Assembly (NCBI RefSeq): GCF_042682785.1
Contig: NZ_JBHUIB010000001.1
Coordinates: forward strand, 1,054,001-1,118,000
Source: Thalassotalea_F euphylliae
GTDB taxonomy: Bacteria > Pseudomonadota > Gammaproteobacteria > Enterobacterales > Alteromonadaceae
Length of the DNA stretch: 64,000 nt
Reading direction: 5' to 3'
Shown here: piece after piece, positions 23,660 to 31,539 of the stretch
How the letters are laid out: each line of letters starts with the position of its first letter
How positions within the stretch are numbered: position 1 is the stretch's first letter
Position numbers and translations under genes: made by a program
Notes under the pieces: model-generated
What the model was told of the DNA's origin: nothing
Seen by the model: only the letters and a program-made list of their open reading frames with translations
The model's database searches: none

Positions 23660-23685
23660 AAAAAAAGCCGCACAATGCGGCTTTT
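23660..23685 (-). terminator. Terminator of the KAS III gene
   Basis: On the minus strand AAAAGCCGCA and TGCGGCTTTT form a 10-bp stem with a 3-nt loop, followed by further T. It separates the KAS III gene from the downstream SSB-like gene. Confidence 0.85.
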
Positions 23686-23713
23686 CTATTAAAACACAGA
23701 CAATTAATAGGCG

Positions 23714-24802
23714 CTATTGTTCGCTATTTTGTTTTGACAAACAATAGTCAATTGCCGTCGACAATAACTCTTTTGCGGTTTTGTCATTTGCAGGCAATTC
23801 ATCATCACATTTAGCAATCGGCGTGACTCTCTCACCCCATTTGATATATCCCGCGCCCCATGTCAGCCCTGCACCGAAAGCTGCTGTCATAATATTTGCG
23901 TCTGGTTTAACACGGCCTTGCTCAACGGCCTCACATAATGCAATAGGAATAGTCGCCGCTGAGGTGTTACCGTATTTGTCGATATTCACCATGACATTTT
24001 CATCGGCCAGCTTAAACTGTTTCTGTAATGCCGCAATAATACGAAGATTCGCTTGGTGCGGCACAAGCAAATCAATGTCATCAATCGACAGATTCGCTTT
24101 CTCAGTGACATGAGTAGCGCCTGCTCCCATCGCCTTAACTGCACGCTTAAAGATGTCCTGACCTATAAAGTTGATATCCAACGCTGTTGGTGGGTTTTCA
24201 TAGCGATCCATGTCAGTACCAAATCCGCGCACTTCTAATATGTCGCGCGCCTGGCTGTCACAACCTAATTTGGCTTCTAGCAAACCTACAGGTTTGTCGG
24301 TCGCTTCAATAACCACCGCACCTGCGCCATCACCAAAAAGTACGCAAGTTTCACGACGAGACCAGTTCACAAACCAACTCATTCGCTCTGCACCAATAAC
24401 AATCGCTTTCTTAATTGCACCCATGCGTACTTGTGCGGTTGCGTTTTGAAGCGCGTATAAAAAGCCCGTACATGCAGAGTTTAGATCAAATGCTGCTGCA
24501 TTATGCGCACCTAAAATTTGCTGTACTTTTGAAGACGTATTAGGGATTAACGTATCTGGGCAGGATGTGGCGACAGCGATTAAATCAACCTCTTCCGGGT
24601 CGATACCGGCAGTTGCCAGTGCGCGCTTGGCTGCTAGTGCTGCTAGCTCAGCTGTGTTGACATGAGAAATACGGCGAGCCTTAATACCTGTTCTGCTGGT
24701 TATCCACTCATCACTTGTATCAACGAAAGTCGCTAAATCTTCATTTGTTAAGGTTGCTGGCGGTATACATTTACCCCAACCTGTAATTTCTGCGTATTTC
24801 AT
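23714..24802 (-). CDS. Beta-ketoacyl-ACP synthase III (FabH-like)
   Basis: The ATG at 24802 has an ideal GGAGGT site and gives 362 residues; the frame is open 8 codons more. The Cys-His-Asn triad of KAS III is present: C111 in SACTGFLYAL, His in VPHQANLRI and Asn in YGNTSAA. KAS III condenses acetyl- or acyl-CoA with malonyl-ACP to start fatty-acid chains. No fab or pks genes are adjacent, so it is probably a stand-alone second FabH, perhaps with altered primer preference. A C-terminal extension of about 35 residues (after GYIKWGERV) is not part of the minimal fold. It is divergent from dapE. Confidence 0.88.
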   Translation of the reverse strand: MKYAEITGWGKCIPPATLTNEDLATFVDTSDEWITSRTGIKARRISHVNTAELAALAAKRALATAGIDPEEVDLIAVATSCPDTLIPNTSSKVQQILGAHNAAAFDLNSACTGFLYALQNATAQVRMGAIKKAIVIGAERMSWFVNWSRRETCVLFGDGAGAVVIEATDKPVGLLEAKLGCDSQARDILEVRGFGTDMDRYENPPTALDINFIGQDIFKRAVKAMGAGATHVTEKANLSIDDIDLLVPHQANLRIIAALQKQFKLADENVMVNIDKYGNTSAATIPIALCEAVEQGRVKPDANIMTAAFGAGLTWGAGYIKWGERVTPIAKCDDELPANDKTAKELLSTAIDYCLSKQNSEQ

Positions 24803-24950
24803 TTCTACCTCCACATCACTGCTCACTTCGACTGGTGCGCTATTTTACTGATCTGGTACAACCATTGAAAGTGTTGTTACAAATTGATACGCATGATGCG
24901 TGTAAACCTGTCATCAATTTGCCACGTTACTGTCACGGCCCTGTCAATAA

Positions 24951-26186
24951 ATGACCATATCATCGACGATTAAGCAAGCTAAAAAGTTGTCAGCTATGCA
25001 GTTAGCTCAGCACGTTTCAAACCAAAAAAAGACGGCTTCGCAGTACATAAATTTACTAAACCATATTGAGTGTTTGGTCAGCAAAGCGTCAATTACCCCT
25101 CATGATGAGGGTTGTCAGGCATACATTACCGAGCAATTACAAGCGCTCGGGTTCAGCGTTCATCAATTTAATCACTATGGGGTCAGCAACTTAATTGCGA
25201 CAATTGGTGAAGGTGATACCAGAATTGCGTTTGCTGGTCACACAGATGTGGTACCAACAGGAGATATTGCGCTCTGGAAAAGTCATCCTTTTCAACCTAC
25301 TTTTGTCGATGATGAAATCGTCGGACGTGGTATTGCCGATATGAAAGGCGGTATTGCAGCAATGATGGCTGCCATTGAGAAAAGCGTCAGCAGCTGGGAT
25401 TTGAACGAGTATACCTTCATGTTATTAATTACCAGTGACGAAGAAGGTGAGGCAGAGTTTGGCACCAAATCGATTGTGCAATATTTACGAGAACACCATT
25501 TGCTGCCTGAATTGTGTATTGTTGGCGAGCCTAGTGCCAGCAAGCAAACAGGTGACGTGATTAAAATAGGTCGCAGAGGCGCAATATCTGGTGAGCTTAA
25601 AATACAGGGTAAACAAGGCCATGCTGCCTATCCCCAATATGCCAACAATGCTGCGCATATTGCTTCCGATATTGCCTCTTGGCTCAATCACTTAAGCTGG
25701 GATAGTGGGAGTGATGACTTCCCTGGGACCAGTTTGCAAATCACCAGCATAGATACAGGACCGTGGACCGATAATATCATTCCAGGTGATAGTACGCTGT
25801 GCTTTAATATCCGATACAGCCACGTATATAACGAACTGGGCATTCGCCAACGCATCGAAGATGGTTTGATGCAAATACAACAAGACATCGCTATTGATTG
25901 GCAGCGCCCTTGTATTCCCTATTTCACGAATGCACCCGAATACGGTGTCAACCTCGTGTCTGAAGTTGAACAAGCAATTTACTCGGTGTGCAAACGTTTT
26001 CCACGTTTATCAACATCTGGCGGAACATCCGACGGCCGATTTATTGCAGAAACAGGTTGCCAAGTCGTTGAAGTCGGCGTGCCAAATAACACCATTCATC
26101 AAATTAACGAACGCGTAAAACTCACAGACCTTCAAACATTGCAAGATATCTATCAAGCACTCCTCACCAAACTCATGGCTAGTTAG
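24951..26186 (+). CDS. dapE: Succinyl-diaminopimelate desuccinylase
   Basis: The protein has 411 residues of the M20 dizinc peptidase family. Motifs are GHTDVVPTGD (first zinc ligand His and Asp), GRGIADMKGG, TSDEEGEAEFGTK (general base Glu), VGEPSASKQTGDVIKIGRRG and the C-terminal TSGGTSDGRFIAE. DapE hydrolyses N-succinyl-LL-DAP in lysine and cell-wall DAP synthesis. Compared with E. coli DapE there are some 30 extra N-terminal residues. Starting at the ATG at 24996 would remove 15 of them, and neither start has a good ribosome site. It is monocistronic. Confidence 0.92.
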   Translation: MTISSTIKQAKKLSAMQLAQHVSNQKKTASQYINLLNHIECLVSKASITPHDEGCQAYITEQLQALGFSVHQFNHYGVSNLIATIGEGDTRIAFAGHTDVVPTGDIALWKSHPFQPTFVDDEIVGRGIADMKGGIAAMMAAIEKSVSSWDLNEYTFMLLITSDEEGEAEFGTKSIVQYLREHHLLPELCIVGEPSASKQTGDVIKIGRRGAISGELKIQGKQGHAAYPQYANNAAHIASDIASWLNHLSWDSGSDDFPGTSLQITSIDTGPWTDNIIPGDSTLCFNIRYSHVYNELGIRQRIEDGLMQIQQDIAIDWQRPCIPYFTNAPEYGVNLVSEVEQAIYSVCKRFPRLSTSGGTSDGRFIAETGCQVVEVGVPNNTIHQINERVKLTDLQTLQDIYQALLTKLMAS

Positions 26187-26220
26187 TCGTCAATACTTTA
26201 ACGTTAATCTAAGAGGACAA

Positions 26221-26252
26221 CCACTAACGGCGACAAGCTTCGCCACTAGTGG
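26221..26252. terminator. Hairpin between convergent dapE and olsF-like genes
   Basis: CCACTA/TAGTGG form an outer stem, with GGCGA-CAAGCT-TCGCC inside it. The nearest T run (GGGTTTT) is 15 bp away, so a termination role is only probable. Confidence 0.4.
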
Positions 26253-26267
26253 CTATGTTCGGGTTTT

Positions 26268-27998
26268 CTATGCAGATTTAGTGAGTTCTTGCGACAAATA
26301 ACGCTGACGTTTTTTCGGTTTTAACTTTTCGATATCGAGCAGTACCAAACCATCGATACAGTCATTAAAATCTTTATCAACGCCGAAGTCGATAAACTGA
26401 ACACCGCCTTCTTCCGTCAATTCACTGTACTGTTTGTAGAGCGTTGGCACGCTAGTGCCCATGTTTGCGAGGAGATGCTTCAACTGAGCAAAGTCTGCTT
26501 TATAGTCATCACCAGTAAACTGGCTTTTGAGTTGCTCCATCGCTGGCTTATTAATCGTAAATGGCGAACGAGAAGGCGCTATCTCGCGATCCGCACCAAA
26601 ATACATCTGGTAAAAATACACCAGCAACTCTTTCGCTGATTGAGGTAAAGCATTACTGATAGTGACCGGGCCAAATAGGTAGCGATATTGCGGATACTTC
26701 TGTAAAAAAGCGCCAATGCCATACCATAGATAATCCAGGCTGCGCTTGCCCCAACATTTAGGCTGTACAAAACTTCTACCGAGCTCCAAGCCCTGCTCCA
26801 GATAGGGAGACATACCCTCTGTCAGCTCAAATAAAGTGTGAGTGTATAACCCTTCCATACCAATTTTTGCGATAACATCTTTAGTATCAGCCAAGCGATA
26901 AGCACCAACGATTTCTAACTCATCGTGATCCCATAAAATGAGGTGTAAATAATGGCTGTCGTATTTGTCGATATCACGTCGCAAGTTACTACCTTCACCG
27001 ACCATACGAAATGCAATTTCCCGAAGCACACCAACTTCTCGCATGATAGGGTCATTTTCTTTTGCACGGTGCAAGTAAATGGCCTTACCGTCTTGTGTAT
27101 CTCCCAAGTATTCGCATTGTTTGATAGCTTTTTTCAACACCTTACGGTCTTCAGCGGGCGCTATTGGACTTTGTGTTTGAAACACATCCGCCTTGCCATT
27201 TTTTAAACGGTATAAGTGCTTTTTAAATAGCTTAGTCTTAGTTTTTAAGTCCAACTGCATACTGCTGTAACTGTCATACGGTATTTGGCGACCAATGCGC
27301 ATAGGAATATCTTTTTGCTGCTGTTTGAACATTTCGTTCACCAACATCAAGGTTGATGCCGGCTTATACATCATCGAAACACCGTAAAACGCTGCCGAGT
27401 TCTTAGCTTGAATATACACAGGAATGACAGGCGCTTTTGCCGATTGCGCGAACCTTAAGAAGCCAGAATGCCACTTAGTGTCTCTAACTCCGTTAGGTCT
27501 AATTCGAGAGACTTCGCCCGCAGGAAATACAATAATGGCAGCATCCATGTCTAAGTGTTCTTGAATAGCTTTTAAGTTTTCCTTTGGTGTTTTACCGCCC
27601 GTCATATTATTTACTGGCAGTAATAATGGACTGAGTGGGTCGAGCGTCATTAAAAGACTATTCACAACCACTTTTACGTCCCGCCTTATGTCTGCAACCA
27701 TTTTAATCAACGCCAGACCGTCAATGGAGCCAATGGGATGATTAGCAATAATGACTGCGCGACCAGAACAAGGAATATTTTCGCGCTCCGAGTCTCGCAC
27801 CGAATAACTGACATCAAACATGTTCAACACTTGTTCAACAAAATCGAACCCCGTTAAATGCGGGTATTGCTGTTCAAATGCCTGGAATTCTTTCTCATGA
27901 AGTAGGCCTCGCAGGGCTGCTTTTACTGGCTTCTCCAGCCAAGGTTTGCCTGAAATAGCAGGTAGGTTTTTTGCTACGACATCGTCGACACGAAACAT
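26268..27998 (-). CDS. olsF: OlsF-like bifunctional acyltransferase (ornithine-lipid synthase type)
   Basis: The protein has 576 residues with two fused enzymes. The N-terminal half (about 60-280) is a PlsC/OlsA-type acyltransferase with IIANHPIGSIDGLALI and VFPAGEVSRIRPNG. The C-terminal half (about 300-520) is a GNAT-like OlsB-type domain with REIAFRMVGEG, VGAYRLADTKDV, ELGRSFVQPKCWGKRSLDYLW and FGPVTISNALP. OlsF of Serratia, Vibrio and Flavobacterium joins these domains in the same order: the OlsB part N-acylates ornithine and the OlsA part O-acylates the product to ornithine lipid. A GGAGAG site precedes the ATG. Substrate is inferred from family architecture. Confidence 0.78.
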   Translation of the reverse strand: MFRVDDVVAKNLPAISGKPWLEKPVKAALRGLLHEKEFQAFEQQYPHLTGFDFVEQVLNMFDVSYSVRDSERENIPCSGRAVIIANHPIGSIDGLALIKMVADIRRDVKVVVNSLLMTLDPLSPLLLPVNNMTGGKTPKENLKAIQEHLDMDAAIIVFPAGEVSRIRPNGVRDTKWHSGFLRFAQSAKAPVIPVYIQAKNSAAFYGVSMMYKPASTLMLVNEMFKQQQKDIPMRIGRQIPYDSYSSMQLDLKTKTKLFKKHLYRLKNGKADVFQTQSPIAPAEDRKVLKKAIKQCEYLGDTQDGKAIYLHRAKENDPIMREVGVLREIAFRMVGEGSNLRRDIDKYDSHYLHLILWDHDELEIVGAYRLADTKDVIAKIGMEGLYTHTLFELTEGMSPYLEQGLELGRSFVQPKCWGKRSLDYLWYGIGAFLQKYPQYRYLFGPVTISNALPQSAKELLVYFYQMYFGADREIAPSRSPFTINKPAMEQLKSQFTGDDYKADFAQLKHLLANMGTSVPTLYKQYSELTEEGGVQFIDFGVDKDFNDCIDGLVLLDIEKLKPKKRQRYLSQELTKSA

Positions 27999-28115
27999 TT
28001 TCGCTCTCCGTTTAACTCAAATACACCATAAACGCGTTTACTACACGTCAATGTGAGCAACCTTAGAGCGAATAAATGAAACTTCGGTGACAACGATGTG
28101 ATGCTTTTATGACCA

Positions 28116-28886
28116 TCAACTGGCCAGTTGAATCACGTCCAAATTCTCTTGCATAACGGTCCAGTAAGTCAGCGACAAATCACCGCTGGTGCTCTCGGTT
28201 AAAGCGCTGCAACTTTCTATCCAATCACCGTCATTGCAATAAGTTAAGCCATTCTGTTCCACAATCTCTGGATGATGAATATGGCCACATACGACGCCAT
28301 CTAAACCATGGCGAGCCACCTCTTTAAGAGTCGCTTCTCGATAACGGGCAATGGCTTCGTTCGCTTTGTGAAAACGCTTTTTGATGTAAGCAGCAAGTGA
28401 CCAATAATGCCCACCTCGCATACGTCGAAAATGATTGTAATGACGATTAAGAAACAACAAAAAGTCATACAGTTTGTCGCCTAACCACGCTTGCCATTTG
28501 GCCAGGCAAACTTCGCCATCAAAATCATCACCGTGTAAAACCAGCAAACGTTTACCCGTTGCTGTGGTATGGACAATACGACGCTCTATTTCAATGTTGC
28601 CAAACAGCATATTTGCATAAGGTTTAATAATTTCATCGTGATTACCCGGAAGATACACTACACGGGTGCCATCTACTGATTTCTGATACAAGGCGTGAAG
28701 CAACGTATTGTGACTTTCTGGCCACATAAAGCGCCGTTTAAGCGCCCAAAAGTCGACGATATCGCCAACTAAATAGAGGGTATCCATGGTATTGTGTTCA
28801 AGAAAGTCGAGAAGAAGTTCGGCTTTACAATCTTTACAGCCGAGGTGAATATCAGATAACCAAACCGTGCGATGATGTTGCTTCAT
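28116..28886 (-). CDS. UDP-2,3-diacylglucosamine diphosphatase-like metallophosphatase
   Basis: The protein has 256 residues of the calcineurin-like fold with all metal motifs: SDIHLG (DxH), VGDIVDFW (GDxxD), PGNHDE, LHGDDFD and CGHIHHPE. The pattern matches LpxH-type enzymes that cleave UDP-2,3-diacylglucosamine to lipid X in lipid A synthesis, in the divergent LpxH2/YbbF-like branch. Because a canonical lpxH may exist elsewhere, the exact substrate is uncertain. It lies upstream of the OlsF-like gene on the same strand (117-bp gap), in an envelope-lipid context. Confidence 0.75.
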   Translation of the reverse strand: MKQHHRTVWLSDIHLGCKDCKAELLLDFLEHNTMDTLYLVGDIVDFWALKRRFMWPESHNTLLHALYQKSVDGTRVVYLPGNHDEIIKPYANMLFGNIEIERRIVHTTATGKRLLVLHGDDFDGEVCLAKWQAWLGDKLYDFLLFLNRHYNHFRRMRGGHYWSLAAYIKKRFHKANEAIARYREATLKEVARHGLDGVVCGHIHHPEIVEQNGLTYCNDGDWIESCSALTESTSGDLSLTYWTVMQENLDVIQLAS

Positions 28887-29032
28887 GACAGGCGCTCGTC
28901 AGCCTTTTACTCATGAGCACATGCTAAGAAGCAGATATGTCAGATCTGTGACACTTTTTTAAAAGCTTGCTGACGGTTTGATGACCAAATAATGAACGCT
29001 TTTGGTCATCTACGGTTTCCCAACAAGATCTG

Positions 29033-31444
29033 CTATTTCACAGTAAACGCTAGGTGTGGTTTAATTTTTCCGCCGTTTGCAATGCTGGTTTGGCACTCAA
29101 TCATGCGGTCAGTAGAAACACTATATTGATCAGCCATCACGTCAATAAACGCGTGCATCCGATCTTGACCACGTTTACGCAGCGCTTTGCGCTGCTTGTC
29201 AGTAAGTTCTGATTTTTTTGCCACGTTAAGTTCTGGTTCAATCAACACCGTTGGACATACGGTAAGTTGCAGCTCAGGTTTATCTTTTAGCAGCTGGGCA
29301 AGCTTGCCAACATAAGATAATTGCGCTTCAGACAATTCTTCTTGTCCGATAGCATACTCAAGATCATTAACCGTAAGCTCAAACAAGTTGTCTGTCGCCA
29401 TCATCGCGATATTCACTACCGTTGCGTACGGCACTAATGACTGCAACAAATAGGTTGTTGCACCTTGCTTAATGGCCTTAGTCGTCACTAACGAAACTAG
29501 GCCAGTCAAACCAAAGTTGGGGTCATCAACAGCGCCGGACAATGGCACTTCAAGTTCAAAATTCCCTTTATCGTCAGTTAGTTGATTGATCACTGTGTTG
29601 AGTGGTAAAACCGTTGATTCTTCTTCTTTTTGGTGATCGAGTTGATAGTCTCCTAAGGCAATCGCTCTGATATTTGTTTTTACCTTGCCGGAAATTTGTT
29701 GTTGCTCAACACTAAAATCAAAGTCTGAGTATAAGGTACCTCTTTTGATAGCGTATCCCATAGCTTCAGAAATATAAGGCGAGTAAGGCACCAGATTCAA
29801 CGCGTTTATTGACCCTTGCGCAGACATGTCCCGCTGGTTAGCAAACAAATCAATGGTACCACTTGCGTTGAAACTTCCCCGCTTACCGATATTGGCTGCT
29901 ACATCAAAATCAGTTATCGCACTACCGCTTAAATTGCTAATGCCATTGAGCTCAAACTTTGTCACTTTCACTTCTTGTTCAACTGCGGGTGAAACTGAAT
30001 GATCGAACAAAGCAATAACGGGTTCATCAACTAAGCTGAGCCGCTTGATGCTCAACCCAAACACTTCATCTGTCGAAGCCGCGGTGTCTGATGATTCAGC
30101 AGCTACAGGTTCTATTTCTATTAGGTTGTCCAAGAGTTGATCGGCACTTTTGTAAACCACGATGCGGTCTGCGTCTAACACAATTTGCTCTGCCATAAAC
30201 TGTTTCGACGTGATGTTTGCAGACTTCACTATAAGCTGTTGAAAAACTAACAGAGGCTCTGGCACTTCACCCTCTTCAAGTACAATGGTTTTAAGCTGGC
30301 TCGGCTTAACCAAAGTACCTTGTGTAACGTTCAACTCCTCAATGTTTAGTGAAGAATCTTTTGAAGAGTGGTTAAGCGTAAACTGTGACGAAAGTTCAGC
30401 TATCTTCGCAATTGTTGACTGACTATTGTCAGCCAGCCAATCGATCCCATTTACGCGCAAACTACTCTGCGCAGTATCGACAAAAACACCTTGCGCAGCG
30501 TCCATCGATACTGACAAGCTATTTGCCTTCAATTCGGCAGACTCAATAGTTAATTGATGATCACCTTTAAACGGTAATGATGATTTGAGTGAAGAGACCT
30601 TGGTCGACAACGTATCACTGGCCACTTGAATAATACCGGGCACCAAATTAACACGAAGGTTGCCATCAAAAGACAATTGTCCTTGTTCTACAGGCAGACC
30701 AACAGACAACAACTGATCCAGCTCTACCATATCAATATCTACGTTCAGTTGACGTAATGTTACACTCTGTTGCTCAGATTTTTGTTGGTAACTGCCCTCA
30801 ACCGCAATGGTATTATTCAGCCAGGTTAAGCCCATCTCAACGTCGCTTAAGATATTACCGTCAGTTAGTCTAAAATTCTCAAGCGCTAAATCAGTCACTT
30901 TAACTGGTGCTTGCTCTGCAACTAATAGCACTTCACTGTCAGTCACCACTACGCTACCAACAGCAATAGCTAACGGATTTTGGGGTACAGTATCTGCGCT
31001 AGCAGCTATAGACTCTGCTGCGCTCTCCTGTTGCGCTTGATTGATATCTGAATTCGCATTATTCGCGACATTGTTATCAGAGTCGCTAGCGGTTGACTGC
31101 TCAGCAAGAAAAGTATTAAGAACCGGTACACTCAATGAGAGTTTATCTATTTCAACATCTGCAACCTGGATATTCCCCTGCCACCATTTAGTGTATTCAG
31201 CATCAATCCTAAGGTAGCCAGCGGAAAATAGCTTGCCACTCGTATGGTTAATATCGAGATTGCTGACCTCGATGTTCAGGTGAAGTAAATTGACCGACAG
31301 CCCACCAATATCAACTTCAAGGCCAAGTTCAGCAAGCGATTTATTCGTATAATAATTTGCTATACGGGCTAAGTTTGCCCATAGCAGGCCAAGCAGTATA
31401 AGAAAGACTAATGTAAAGAGAGGGAACTTTCTGTTTTTCAACAT
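29033..31444 (-). CDS. DUF748 (AsmA/TAM-like) envelope protein
   Basis: The protein has 803 residues. An N-terminal membrane anchor (about 8-28, LFTLVFLILLGLLWANLA) is followed by a long periplasmic, beta-rich region typical of the DUF748 branch of AsmA-like proteins. Repeated short units such as SLSVNLLHLNIEVSNLDI and KRGTLYSDFDFSVEQQQISGKV occur, and a low-complexity Ser/Ala/Asn segment lies near 115-150. The C terminus (DRMHAFIDVMADQYSV) resembles an OmpA-like motif of this family. AsmA-like proteins are proposed to carry phospholipids to the outer membrane. It is probably monocistronic. Confidence 0.82.
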   Translation of the reverse strand: MLKNRKFPLFTLVFLILLGLLWANLARIANYYTNKSLAELGLEVDIGGLSVNLLHLNIEVSNLDINHTSGKLFSAGYLRIDAEYTKWWQGNIQVADVEIDKLSLSVPVLNTFLAEQSTASDSDNNVANNANSDINQAQQESAAESIAASADTVPQNPLAIAVGSVVVTDSEVLLVAEQAPVKVTDLALENFRLTDGNILSDVEMGLTWLNNTIAVEGSYQQKSEQQSVTLRQLNVDIDMVELDQLLSVGLPVEQGQLSFDGNLRVNLVPGIIQVASDTLSTKVSSLKSSLPFKGDHQLTIESAELKANSLSVSMDAAQGVFVDTAQSSLRVNGIDWLADNSQSTIAKIAELSSQFTLNHSSKDSSLNIEELNVTQGTLVKPSQLKTIVLEEGEVPEPLLVFQQLIVKSANITSKQFMAEQIVLDADRIVVYKSADQLLDNLIEIEPVAAESSDTAASTDEVFGLSIKRLSLVDEPVIALFDHSVSPAVEQEVKVTKFELNGISNLSGSAITDFDVAANIGKRGSFNASGTIDLFANQRDMSAQGSINALNLVPYSPYISEAMGYAIKRGTLYSDFDFSVEQQQISGKVKTNIRAIALGDYQLDHQKEEESTVLPLNTVINQLTDDKGNFELEVPLSGAVDDPNFGLTGLVSLVTTKAIKQGATTYLLQSLVPYATVVNIAMMATDNLFELTVNDLEYAIGQEELSEAQLSYVGKLAQLLKDKPELQLTVCPTVLIEPELNVAKKSELTDKQRKALRKRGQDRMHAFIDVMADQYSVSTDRMIECQTSIANGGKIKPHLAFTVK

Positions 31445-31539
31445 CTTAGAAGGTGAATATAGCCAACCATGTTGTCATCATATGGTATGTTAATGAACTT
31501 TGCATGACTTTATTGCCAGCAAATGTTAGAGAGCAAATC

